Shown here piece by piece: positions 11,854 through 23,642 of a DNA stretch of 64,000 nucleotides (the first letter of the stretch is position 1; each line of letters begins with the position of its first letter). A program made the translations under genes and the position numbers. The stretch is from Wolfiporia cocos. Lineage: Eukaryota > Basidiomycota > Agaricomycetes > Polyporales > Phaeolaceae. The notes beneath the pieces were generated by a model, which saw only the letters and a list, made by a program, of their open reading frames with translations, ran no database searches and was not told where the DNA came from. The DNA lies in the NCBI GenBank assembly GCA_029448655.1, contig JACCLO010000002.1, forward strand, positions 868,001-932,000. Reading direction: 5' to 3'.

Positions 11854-13730
11854 ATGACAGCATTCCCCTCACCGACAGGCGGCGCGTCGCTACTCTTGTC
11901 GTTTCGTTTGCACGGTCAAGTGGTCATCATCATTGGGGCGAACTTGTTAGCTGCTTCTCGCGCCTTCGCCGCACTAGAGGCTGATTCCACTGTTGTCGTA
12001 TTGGTTAAGGGTGGTACTACCGCTGCTTGTGACGAGCTTCAATGGCGGGCTAGCCAGGGACAGCTTAGCATTGTGGACCTCGACGCACTCCCTTGTTCAT
12101 CTGAAGTAGCTACGGATAGAGATGCCCAGGCGTTACAAGAATACCTCTCCTCATTCACTGATATCCGTTTCGTGTGCATCACGGACACTATCTTGGGACC
12201 GCACGGGGCCTCGCGCCGGAGCCGGACATCTGCTCAGTACATTGCCCGCATCTGCCGTCTGCGGAACGTCCCCGTGAACGTCACCGATATGCCGGACCTC
12301 TGTGACTTCTCGTTCACATCCACTCACCGATTTCACGATGCCGACTCCGGGGATGCAACGCCCCTGCAAATTGGCATTACGACGAATGGTCAAGGTTGTC
12401 GGCTCGCCTCGCGGCTGCGGAGAGATATTGTGGCAAAATTGCCCAAGGAAGTTGGCGGTGCTGCGGCTCGGGTAGGCAAGCTGAGGAGCATGGCGAAAGC
12501 TTCGGGCAGTGTGGTGGAGGAAGAGGCAGAGGGAGAGCTGAACGAGGAGGCTGCGCCATCGACGCCGAATGAGCCGGTGGCGCAAAGGCGTGCGGCCGAG
12601 AGCGCACTGGAGAGCGCGCGCAGGCGGATGAAGTGGGTCGCACAGGTGAGCGAGTACTGGCCGGTCGAGCAGCTCGCGAAGATGTCCGACGAGGATATGA
12701 CACGGATATTGGACGGACGCGAAGGCTTCCTCACTCCGTCTACATCGAGCACGGATGTCGCGAGACCGTCAATCCACGAGCTGTCGCCTATCCCACCGCC
12801 GAAACGAGGCAAGATTTTTCTCGTTGGCTCTGGACCAGGTCATCCATCTCTGCTCACGATCGCGACACACGCGGCTCTTACCAAGCATGCCGACTTGGTA
12901 CTTTCCGACAAGCTAGTGCCTGCGGCCGTCCTGGCCCTCATACCGTCTCATGTTGAAGTACGCATAGCGCGGAAGTTCCCTGGTAATGCGGATGGAGCAC
13001 AGGCCGAACTGATGGAGGCAGGCGTGGAGGCCCTCAGACGGGGACTGACTGTTGTGCGGGTACGTGCTTCGGCTCTTGGTTGGCCTACGGGAGCTGACCT
13101 CGCCAGTAGCTCAAACAAGGAGACCCAACGGTCTATGGACGTGCGGGCGAGGAAGTGCTGTACTTCCGAGAGCGCGGTTTTGAGCCAATCGTGATCCCCG
13201 GCGTCAGCTCCGTCCTTGCGGGACCGACGTTTGCTGGGATCCCCGTCACGCAGCGCGGCGCTGCCGAGTCGTTCATCGTGTGCACAGGCGTTGGCCGCCA
13301 GGGCAAGGAGGTCAAGCTGCCCGGTTACGAACGCAGCAGAACACTTGTTATTCTCATGGGCGTCGCGCGCCTAGCACAGATGCTCGAGACGCTGCTCTCA
13401 GATGACGACGGTCCGTCCTCTCGGCGCACGGGCCCTGCCTTCCCCGCGTGCACGCCTATCGCCATTATCGAACGCGCCTCGATGCCAGACCAGCGCGTGA
13501 TATGCTCGACGCTGAAGGACATCGCGGTGGCGCTGGAGAGCTCTGGTGAGCAGAGGCCCCCGGGTATGATGGTCGTAGGATGGTCGATTCTGTCATTGTG
13601 GGGTAAGGGCGATATGACCATCCTGGACGAAGACGCGAATCTGCACGATGAGCAGCGTGTCAGGACGTGGTTAGGAGACCAGCGATGGAGGGTCATAGAT
13701 GGATTGGATGCGGGCTGGGCAGACTGTTGA
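11854..13730 (+). CDS. MET1: Siroheme synthase fusion (MET8-like + uroporphyrin-III C-methyltransferase)
   Basis: Makes siroheme, the cofactor of sulfite reductase. Two exons, 11854-13059 and 13110-13730, give 608 residues. Residues about 10-285 look like a Met8-type Rossmann dehydrogenase/ferrochelatase. Residues about 320-605 are a SAM-dependent uroporphyrinogen-III methyltransferase with GSGPGHPSLLT, DLVLSDKLV, VVRLKQGDPTVYGRAGEE, PGVSSVLAGPTFAGIPVT and AAESFIVCTG. The layout is like bacterial CysG with the order of activities kept. In yeast these parts are separate genes (MET8, MET1). The nucleotide-binding glycine motif of the Met8 half is weak (IIGANLLAASR instead of GxGxxA), so its dehydrogenase activity is uncertain. 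The intron ends at TAG just before the codons for LKQGDPT. Confidence 0.92.
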
Positions 13731-14283
13731 AGTGCTGTACTTTGAATTGTTGTATACGGGTGCTTCTATTTGTTACGTCGCCGTCAACTTGTGTGAAGTC
13801 TAGAAGTAAAGCTTCAGATGAGCCTCTTGTGCACTGTCTGGTATATATGTAGTCCCTCACTTGAAAGACAGTTGCACAGGAAATCAGTCTTCAAGATCTA
13901 ATGAGCAGATTAGGCCTTAATATACATACGGGTATGGTCGTTATTTAGGGGTGTCTTGGCCACCTGCAACTTTATGAAGACCCTTGCGGCGTTTGAGATG
14001 TTCTGATAGGATCCCTAGTAGGATGTGCCGCTGTAGGTCGAGTGCCACAAACGGGTAGATAGCGGATGCCTCTAGAATAGCCCGGCATTGTCATTCAGTG
14101 AGTCACCGCTGGAGACTCATGCGATGGCCCACATCATCTAACTATCAGACGTGAGGCAGCTGGCCGGATGTGTACTGGATGCTGCCATTAGTGCTAGTGC
14201 TCAGGACGCGAACGTCACGTGGGTCGCGACGCGACCGCGTCGATTGCGCGTCAACTTGACCTCGACCACTACGACCACGAGCC
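13731..14283 (+). other. Intergenic region; SMC4 promoter with CACGTG and GACGCG boxes
   Basis: About 550 bp. No gene seen. Near the right end lie GACGCG, a CACGTG box at 14216-14221 and CGACGCG at 14227-14233. The CACGTG box is 63 bp before the SMC4 start. GACGCG/ACGCGT-like boxes are typical targets of the MBF cell-cycle factor, which would suit a condensin gene. That link is an inference. Confidence 0.5.
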
Positions 14284-17200
14284 ATGCCGCCCCGCCGGTC
14301 TACGCGCAGCGCGCGCGCGTCCGTAGAGCCCGCTGAAGCACCGAGACCATCTTCCTCGAAACGAAAACGCACCGAGCCTCTAGAATCCGAACAGGAGAAC
14401 ATCAAGCCCGCACACCGAACGCGTCGATCTTCGTCTGCTGCACCGGCACCAGCGCCGAAAGGCCGCGTATCCACACGCTCGAGACCGTCCTTACCAGATG
14501 TAGCGGAGTCGGACGAAGATGTAATGGAGGAGGAAGCGAAGCCACGGCCAACAAAGAAGTCGCGCCCATCCACAGAGGCTGAAGAAGACCAGTCTGAGTT
14601 TGAGGAAGAGGACGTCAAACCGAAGGCGCGAAAGGTGCCAGCTAGGAAGACCGCTTCGACCAGAGGAAGGGCAAGCGGGACAGCGTCTCGAGGCTCCGCG
14701 ACGTCTGCGTCCAAACGCGCGACTCGGGGTCGCCCGGCTCAATCGTCTTCCCGGTCTCGCAAGGTCAAGGCAGAGGAGTCGGATGAGGAGATGCCCGAGC
14801 CCATCGTCATCTCAGACGACGATGACGATTTTGAGGAGATAAAGCCGAAGCCCCGTGCGAGATCAAGCAGGGCGAAGAAGGCTGCTCCGGTGGTTATCCA
14901 GATTTCTGACGATGAGGATGAGCAAGTCAAGGAGGAGCCTGTGGAGAAGAAGCAACCGCGTAGCCGTCCCGGCAGCTCTGCGGCACGGGCAAATGTTGCG
15001 CGGGAGAAGTCTACAGTTGCCGTAGAGGAGCCCCAGCCCGAACACCTACCTAAAGAGGAGAACGAGGTTATTGAGACTTCTGATGCGGATGAAGCTCGCG
15101 TTGTGCTCGAGGAGGCCCTCAAGGAAACAGAGCCCTCGGATCCAGAGCCAGTGCCAGTGCCCCAACCTCAGGAGGATGAGGAGGAGCATTCATTACTTGA
15201 CCCTCCGAAAATCCCTGCAAATAGGCCGCAGAGCCTGCCAGTGGTGCCCGAAGAGCCCCATGGACCAAAGGCACGACTCGTGATTCACAAAATGGCCCTG
15301 GTCAATTTCAAGAGTTACGCCGGAAGGCAGGAGATCGGGCCATTCCACAAGGTACATTGATTGTATCGCGCGAGTGTGTCCTCACCAACACTGTCGGCAG
15401 TCCTTTTCAGCCATCGTTGGCCCCAACGGTTCTGGCAAGAGCAATACGATTGATGCTTTGCTCTTTGTCTTCGGATATCGTGCTTCCAAGATGAGGCAAG
15501 GCAAGCTGTCAGAACTCATCCACAACTCTGCAAGGTACCCCGACCTGGACGAGTGTAGTGTCGAGATTCATTTCCGAGAGATCATTGACTTGGTGGGTAT
15601 GTAATCCTCTTACTCTTCTCTGTTCTAATTGGGATTGCACAGCCAGGACCTGATGGGTTTGAGGTTGTGCCTGACTCGACACTTGTGGTGGCCCGCACGG
15701 CGTACAAGAACAACTCGAGCAAGTATACCATAAATGGGCGCAACAGCAACTACAAGGAAGTGCAAACGCTCCTCAAGGGGCGCGGCATTGACCTCGACCA
15801 CAACCGCTTCCTCATCTTGCAGGTGTGCTTACCCTGTATCTCATGGCCGTCTCTGTGAGCTGATGCATCTGTGATCAGGGTGAAGTCGAGTCCATCGCGC
15901 AGATGAAGCCTAAGGCTCCGAGCGAACACGAAGATGGACTGCTCGAGTATCTCGAGGACATCATCGGCACCTCGAAATACAAGGAGCCTATCGAAGAGAC
16001 TCTTGCCGAGGTCGACCGCCTGAACGAAGAGCGCGCAGAGAAGCTGAATCGGCTACGCATCGTTGAGAAGGACCGCAACGCTCTCGAGGCAAAGAAGCGC
16101 GAGGCAGAGGACTATTTGCGGTTGCAGAACGAGCACGTCCGTGCGCTGTCGCGTCTTTGGCAGTACTATCTCTGGCAGTGTCTCACAAACGAGGAAGCGT
16201 ATGAGAAGAAGATCGTGCGTTGGTCGTGGGTGACTCAGATTGGCAGTGCTGATGCCGCCTCTCTCTAGGCTCGCTTGGAGAAAGAGCTTGCTGAAGAGAC
16301 TGAACGGAACAAGGACGATATCATGCACGTCGAGGCACTTCAGAAGCATTATGATGAGCGCGCAACAGCCTATGAGGTTAGTCGTTATCCACGCTATCCC
16401 AGTATTCTCATTCAAGTCTCCGTGCAACCCGCAGGAAGTCAAGACTGCCGCTGCCGAGGCTGTCAAGGACCTCTCTGCGCAAGAGAAGAAACAAGTGGGC
16501 TTGGATGAACGGCGCAAACACGCTAATAGCAAAGCGAAGAAGCTCAAAAAGTCATTGCAAGATGTGAGCGGGGCTATTTTCATACGATGATCTACAGTAC
16601 CCATGATCGCAGGACGAGCACGCTCGGGCGGCGGCTCTTCGCGCCATCGAGGACAACACTGCCAAGATGGAGAAGGAGAAGGGCAAGCTCGAGGAATTCG
16701 AAGAATCGCTCGCAGAAGAGGAGAAAATCCTCGAGGAAATCCGTGACAGCTTGAAAGGTACGCATAATTGCTGGATCCATTACATGATGCGGATCATCAA
16801 TGCACACGCCTTCAAGACAAGACGCAGGTCTTCCACGATCAAATCGAGGTCAAGCAGAAGGATCTCCAGCCGTGGACTGCCAAGATAAATGCGAAGAAGG
16901 CCGAGATTGACCTGGCTACCAGCGAGCGTGACGCACTCGTCAAAAAGGCAGAGTCAGCCAAAGCAGCGCTTCTGGAGGCGCAGGAGACTCTCGAGAAGCT
17001 GCGCGCCGACCATGAAGCGAAGGTGAGTGCAAGTAACCCATCTACTCAACGATACCTATAGCGCGCTTCGTAGATGGCCGAACTTGAGGAACTCAAAGCA
17101 GCCAAGGGCAACAACCTGAAGGAGATCAAGGCGAACGAGAAGAAAGTCCAGGTGAGTGCCATAGTTAAAGTGTGCACCGCCCCCAAACTCAGCTTGATTG

Positions 17201-20019
17201 TAGGACATGCAAGCGCATGTGCAGCAGTTGCGCGCGAAAGCTTCCGCGTCCCGACAGAAAGCAGACGAGGCGAAAGCCTCACAAGCTGCGAACACCTCTC
17301 AGAACAAGGTCCTGGATAGCCTGAACCGCCTCAAGAGTGCAGGCCGTATCTCAGGTTTCCATGTGAGTGTTGCGGTCATTCATCACATCACTGCTCAACT
17401 CCAGCATTGTAGGGTCGCTTGGGCAGCCTTGGGACCATCCCTGACAAGTACGACGTTGCGGTGTCTACAGCATGCGGTGCGCTGAACAACCTCGTGGTTG
17501 ACACCGTCGAACAAGGTCAAGCGTGCATCGAGTACCTACGCAAGCAGAACGTCGGGCGTGCGTCCTTCATGGTCCTCGAGAAGCTTAACAACCGCGGCGT
17601 GGACAAGACCCCGACACCAGAGAATGTCCCGCGCCTATTCGACCTCATCAAGCCGAAGGAGCCGCGGTTCGCCGCCGCCTTCCTCAAGGGAGTCGGCAGC
17701 ACGCTCGTCGCGAACGACCTGGACCAGGCGAACCGCATCGCGTTTGGCGGGGGCGGGCGCCGCTGGCGCGTTGTCACACTCGCGGGCCAGCTGATCGACT
17801 CGTCGGGTACGATGTCCGGTGGTGGCACCCATGTCGCACGGGGCGGGATGAGCTCGAAGCTGCAGGCAGACGCGGTTGCGCCGGAGGTGCTCAGGAGGTA
17901 CGAGCAGGAGAGCGAAGAGGCGGCCCGGGAGCTCGAGCGTGTCCAGCAGCAGCTCCGGCAGCTGGAGGCCGATCTGGAGGGCGTGTCCCGCTCTGGCCCT
18001 CAGTTCGATCTATCCATCGAGAAGGTCCAACTGGACATCAACAATGGCACGAAGCGCATTGCCGAGGCCGAGAAGCGTGTGCGCGACCTCAAGTACGCTC
18101 TCGATTGCACTAGTCCATCTTCGTACTGACGCCACTTTGACAGGTCACAGACAAAGCCCGATGCGGGGGACGTAGCCCGTATCTCCGCGCTGGAGAAGGA
18201 GCTTGCCGCCTCTACTCACGAGCTCGAGCGTCTGCAGGAAAAGACGAGCGCGATCGAGCGCGAGATTAAGGCGCTCGAGAAGAAGATCCTCGAGATCGGA
18301 GGCGCGCGGCTGCTCACGCAGAAGTCGAAGGTGGACGGGATCCGGCTGCACATCAACCTCGCCAACGACGAGATCACCAAGGCGGAGGTGGCGAAGGCGA
18401 AGGCGGAGAAGGACTCGGCAAAGTACGAGCATACGATTGAGAACAACAGCACTGCGCTGGAGGAGGTGTCTGGCGAGCTTGAGGAGCTCAATGAGCAGCT
18501 TGAAGAACTGACGCAGTATGTTGCCGAGCTGCGTGCCCAGGTCGAGGACGCGCAGGCTGCCGTGGAGAATTCGAAGGAGGATTTGGACAACTTGAAGAGC
18601 GAGCTTGATGCCAAGCAGGAGGAGGTTCAGGCGTTCCGACAAAAGCAGGTTTGTATTCGCTTGCTTCCACCCTGTGGTGGTCGCTCACCCATTCGACATG
18701 GATGTGCCGCAGATGGACCTTACACAATCCATCACTGACACGAAGAAGGAGGCGGCTGACAACGAGCGTACTCTGGACCACTGGCGGAACGAGCATGATA
18801 AGCTCAAGCTTGAAGAGATCGAGTGCGTCTTCCCAGCTATAGATTGGATATCCATTGAGATTTCCATTCAGCGACGACGATGAGGAAGCGGAGGAACATC
18901 CGGAAGATGAAAATGTCAAGCGCGAAGACGGTGAAGAACCGAAGCACAAAGCCCGTGCACGCACACCCTCCTACGAGCTGCACGTCTACACTGCAGAGGA
19001 ACTAGCTGGCTTCCGGAAACGCGAGCTCATTGCTGATGCGGAGCTGCTTGATGGTATATCTTCCTTGTACTCGCGTATTGCACCAGCTGAAGCATTTGTG
19101 CACAGAGAAACTGAAGAACTCTCGGCCTGATATGAGCGTACTAAAGGACTATAGGAAGCGTGAGGCGGAGTTTTTGCGGCGCGCATCTGACCTCGACGAG
19201 GTGACGAAGCAGCGTGATCAGAAGAAGCAAGAGTATGAGAGCCTGTGCAAGCAGCGCCTTGACGAGTTCATGGCGGGCTTTAGCACGATCTCGCTGAAGC
19301 TCAAGGAGATGTATCAGGTAAGGCAGACTCGAGTATATGGGCATTGCGAGCAAATGCTGACATCGCTCCAGATGATCACGCTAGGCGGCAATGCAGAGCT
19401 GGAGCTGGTCGACAGCATGGATCCGTTCTCGGAGGGTATCATCTTCAGCGTTATGCCGCCGAAGAAGAGCTGGAAGAACATCTCCAACCTGTCCGGTGGT
19501 GAAAAGGTGCGTCGCGAAATTTCTTCGTCTTTTTCGCCGACTGATCCAACGTCATTTAGACCCTCAGTTCGCTCGCTCTGGTCTTTGCTCTGCATGTGTA
19601 CAAGGTATGCGACATGCTTATGAGATACCGCGCTGCAGAGCATTGATCCCTACATACTAAAGCCGACGCCACTGTATTTCATGGACGAGATCGACGCAGC
19701 TCTCGATTTCCGTAACGTCTCTATCGTTGCAAATTACATAAAGGACCGCACGAAAAATGCGCAGTTTATTATTATCTCGCTGAGGTACGTCACGGATTGT
19801 CTCATCTCGTTACGTTACTCACTCCTTCGCCAGAAACGACATGTTCGAGCTTAGTCATCGGCTTATCGGTATTTACAAGACGGCGAATGCTACTCGAAGT
19901 GAGTGCAAAGATCCTTGCGATCGGTTCTTGCGACTGAACGATTCGGCGCAGGTATCTCCATCGACAATCATCCGCTGATGGCGCTCTCGACGAATGCTTC
20001 GACCTCTAGAGCTCACTGA
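14284..20019 (+). CDS. SMC4: Condensin core ATPase SMC4
   Basis: Condensin subunit that pairs with SMC2 to compact mitotic chromosomes. Twenty exons: 14284-15351, 15401-15592, 15643-15822, 15879-16214, 16269-16376, 16435-16563, 16613-16757, 16817-17022, 17074-17151, 17204-17362, 17413-18092, 18144-18648, 18713-18822, 18872-19053, 19106-19317, 19372-19506, 19560-19604, 19663-19784, 19834-19898, 19952-20019. These give about 1574 residues. Residues 1-330 are a charged disordered tail. Then come LVNFKSYAGRQEIGPFHKSF, Walker A (GPNGSGKS, about 362-370), long coiled coil, the hinge (about 868-1000, starting GRLGSLGTI), the second coil with an acidic insert, the ABC signature NLSGGEK (about 1469-1475), and Walker B PTPLYFMDEIDAALD (about 1491-1505). 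SMC4 rather than SMC2 is shown by the long N-tail and by FGYRASKMRQGKLSELIHNS. A nearer acceptor (CAG at 19638) was rejected because it breaks the conserved HVYKPTPLYFMDE. Confidence 0.96.
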
Positions 20020-20480
20020 ACGATTCTTCGTGCTCGTCTTGTATTACTACGCTGCATGCAAGCAGTACTGTTTCCAGAGCTGTACGAGTACCATCTATGT
20101 AGACAGTCTATATAACATTTTGTTTACCTCACGGAAGCCGCATTTCCCCGCATTACCGCGTTGCCCCGGTGCCGACAGCCAGTCAATGCCTTCGCATTTG
20201 ACTCGGCCGAGATTGCAGTCGGTTGAACGTTCATCGCACATGCTATCAACATGCCATGTTTGGCATCCAGGATACGCGCCGTCGAAGATGTGGCGCAAGT
20301 GGCTTTGCACGAGTTGACGTCAGTGCCACCGAGGGGACGTCATGCGCCTCCGGATCCGATCCCTTATTAGCTGCCACAGTCGCCAGTCTGAACTCAAAAC
20401 GCCCCTCTCCCTGCTTCCATCAACATCCCAGGAATTGTAACGACTCTGCATTTATTGTTTCCACTGAAACGATCCTCATA
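20020..20480 (+). other. Intergenic region
   Basis: About 460 bp between SMC4 and the small mitochondrial gene. It contains the SMC4 terminator region and the next promoter. Nothing else was recognised. Confidence 0.4.
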
Positions 20481-21090
20481 ATGTCCCAAATCACGTCTTT
20501 CGCGACTCGTACCGCTTTCAAGCGCGCCGCTGTGGCACACAAGCCCAGCATCGCGGCGTGCACACCGCGCTTCTATGCGAGCAGCACGCACGAGAACGAC
20601 CCTGACGTAAGTCGACGTTGCGGCATGTATGCGCAGGCATTGACGCGCTGTATAGCTCCTCGAGACCGAGAAACGCCGCAACCTCACTGGCCAGCAGCAC
20701 AAGACGTCCACGACGATGGAGCACGCTCCGGGCTGGAACGAATACCTCGCCAGCGCGTCCGAGGCTGCCGTGAAGGTGCGCATCATTTTGCAGTCATAGC
20801 CGCCCGCATGCACTTACACCAGACCTCAGGCAGACGGCTCGGACGGTACCCTGGAGGAGCTGCAACACCGGACGGTGAAGCACATCAAGGACAGGCATCA
20901 CTCGAACGAGTCGCCGATTGCCAGCCCGCGCGAGCAGGCGACGAACACGAAGCGCATGGCGGATGGCGAAGGATTCCAGGCCGTGTACGAACGTGATGAG
21001 GTCTCGGGCCCCCTCAGCGGTGCAGTGGGCACCGAACATGTCGAGGAGCACATTGAGAAGGTCGTAAAGCGTCCTGGGGCAGCAAAATAA
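20481..21090 (+). CDS. Small conserved fungal protein, probably mitochondrial
   Basis: Exons 20481-20606, 20656-20775 and 20830-21090 give 168 residues. The N-terminus is a classic matrix-targeting presequence: Arg/Lys and Ser/Ala, no acid, an amphipathic helix (SFATRTAFKRAAVAHK), and a likely cleavage site after RFYAS. The mature part is hydrophilic and contains EHAPGWNEYLASASEAAVKAD, the charged segment HIKDRHHSNE and a C-terminus rich in Glu and Lys. There is no enzyme motif or membrane segment. I recognise the pattern as a fungal hypothetical protein but cannot name a function. It is co-oriented with SMC4. Confidence 0.8.
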
Positions 21091-21371
21091 ACAGCCCCTG
21101 GGGCATGTGCAATGGATGAGAAGCCCTCATTTCTGTAAATGTACCAGTATCAAGCTCGCGTTTTGCGGGCATGCATTGATCACACCTGTAGCATTCGTTC
21201 GTCACATATGCATCACTTCTTCCGTACTATCTCACCAATGTTAGTATCAATTACTTGTAGACCGACATCTCTACCTTAATGAGACAAAGTAGCAATCATA
21301 GGGGCCACTCCTGTCAGCTACTAGTAGCAGACGGCATTATTAGTGCTGCGGCTTCGAATTCTAACGATACG

Positions 21372-22956
21372 TCAGTATCCGTCAGCACGGGCGAGGTGCG
21401 TCGCCAATAGTTCGCCCAGGGTCTTATTTTCCCAGGTGAAGACGCCCTCACTAAGCGGATACCTTTCTGGTAGTAGCAGCGTGCCGCCCACAAGATGCGG
21501 ATGGCGCAGAGCTGTCTCTGCGTGCAGTCGCTGTTCAGGGGGGTATGCCAACAACGCATTAGCGAGGTCAACGATCTCTGGCCATTCCTGCGGTACGTTG
21601 GGCAGCAGGCGTGTGATGTCAATAGGTGGGACCGTCATGAACGTTATCTTGCATGCATCCGGAAGGCTATTGAATCCCTACCCATGGGTGCGACCGAACA
21701 TTGAGCGGCGAAGATAAAGTCTAATAAATGCGCTCACAGGCCAAGTCTCGGCAGTAGGCGTGCCTCTGATCTTGAAGATACTCCATGCCAGCCCGATCTC
21801 CCCGCGCGACGCGTCGAAGAGCGGTAGACGGTGCCACTTCGTGCCGGGATCATCCAGCGACACCGTCGGCGGGACGATGAACGGTCTCCGCAGTTTCTGT
21901 TCTCCTGGAATGTCGCCGTCCTCCTCGCCGTCCTCGTCCTCACCTTCATCCCAGCCTCTCTCAACATCTTTCTTGGACGTCAACTGCAAGGGCGTGCAGA
22001 ACTCGGCGCATGTCGCGCCGAGTGCCCAGAGGTCCGTCGCGTACGCGTCATAGTCCCGCGGGCCGAAGAGGAGCTCCGGCGCGCGGTACGGGCTGGGCAG
22101 CGACGGGCGCGTGAGCATCTATGCGGCAGTTGGAGAGGGAGGGATGACCCACCCCGATGCGACGGCGGTGCACATCGCGCCGGACGGCTCAGGCCAGAGG
22201 TCGTATGGCTTCTGTGTTAGGGTGGGCTCGTGTGAGGAGAGAGACGGGGGCGGGGATGAGGGCCGGGGTGAGGTGGGAGGCGGAGAGCGCGGGGCGGGGG
22301 GCACCCACGCAGCGCCGAAGTCGATGAGCTTGACGCAGCCCGAGAGCGTGAGGAGGACGTTGCGCGGCTTGATGTCGCGGTGCGCGATGTGGCGCGCGTG
22401 CAGATGTGCGAGTGCGGCGGTGAGCTGGTAGACGAGCGAGCGCGCGAGGATGGTGAATGACGCGGAGTGTGTGCTGGTAGGTGAAGGCGAGGAGGATGTC
22501 GGTGCACATGGGTGGGGCGAGAACGCGGGCGAGTCGAGCAGATTGCAGAGAGTGTAGGGGATGTAGGGCATCCAGACGTGGAGGGTCTCCGTGTCGAGGT
22601 CGAGGGTGTGTCCCATCGTCTCAATGATCTACCTATGGTCGCCATCGCGGTTGTGTGCGCAGGGAGACTTAGGACGTACGTTCACGTGTTTCGCGCTGTG
22701 GAGGATTCTGAGCTCCTTGCCGATATCGTGTGGCTGCTTGGAGAGCTTGGGGAGAATGGACGCGCTCTTGATTGCAACCCATGTCCGGGGCGTACAGTTT
22801 GTGCCGTCTGTCTCTTCCAGGAGATGCGCCCTGGTGATGTTCGCAACAGGGCTTTCCTCGATTAGCTTCATTGACTCCTGGCTGAAGATGAATGCATGTT
22901 TCTAATCGGATGGACCCACGTCGTACCGGGTCAGCGTAGCCTATAATTTTATTCAT
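21372..22956 (-). CDS. CDK-like serine/threonine protein kinase
   Basis: Exons on the minus strand: 22956-22927, 22877-22680, 22628-22153, 22092-21738, 21677-21372, giving about 454 residues. Kinase landmarks: VAIKSA (catalytic Lys), the catalytic loop [18 protein letters not shown] (DFG), and [10 protein letters not shown] followed by [12 protein letters not shown]. The APE-to-F segment is of the CMGC/CDK type. An acidic insert ([13 protein letters not shown]) sits in the C-lobe. The glycine loop is not recognisable: the N-terminus reads [13 protein letters not shown]. The first short exon rests only on phase and an ATG, so the true start could instead be the Met of MKLIEESP. Co-fungal relatives look like Csk1/CAK-type kinases; this is a tentative comparison. 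Confidence 0.83.
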
Positions 22957-23642
22957 TGCTGATGTGTCCACCGTAATAAGCTGTAAGGAGCGCTGAGCAC
23001 TGTGGCGGCAGATGATAGTGTGAGCGAACGTAATCGACTCGAATTGGGAACATTGATGGCATCAGAGTGATCGAGCATCAGCGATCTGCGGGCTCGCCGC
23101 AGCGCTGATAGGATCTTAGGCTTTGTGGAATTTTCGAAGCGGATTGTAAACAAGAACGAGATTTTATTTCACACATTTCATACACGCAGTCTCTTAGTAC
23201 TGCTGCCGTTGCTGCCCGAATGAAGCTCTCATATGTGGGAGTCTACGCATACCCAGCAGCATCTTGACATACGTCGTACGTCGGCATCATGCAATGAATG
23301 ACTTTGACTCGAAGCACTACAAATAGCAAGTGATATAGTGCTTCAAAACCCTTCCCATGTCCCCGCGGAGCGCAGACCTTGGTATGAGACTATATCTGTA
23401 CTTATACCCGCTGCTGCTCGTTCATGTGAAGTGTGTGTTGTTACTCATGTAGCACCACTCCGTTTGTGGCCGAGTGCTCGGTGCTTGACAAGTGGCAGCA
23501 GGTCAACGAGTCTGGCTGACGTCGATCGGCTGCCGTTTCCGGCAGTGTGTTCATCATCTCCAGCCACCGCGTTTGCACGACGCAAGCCCAACCATCAGCC
23601 TATTCTCACCCATCCTAATATCTATATGTATCTCTGACAGTA
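22957..23642 (+). other. Intergenic region between divergent genes
   Basis: About 690 bp between the kinase start and the unknown gene at 23643. It presumably contains both promoters. No motif stands out. Confidence 0.4.

Noticed and set aside
19605..19638. Short 34-nt intron in SMC4 using the CAG at 19638
   Set aside because: Too short, and it inserts SIDPYIL before the invariant KPTPLYFMDE motif; the acceptor at 19662 restores the family sequence.
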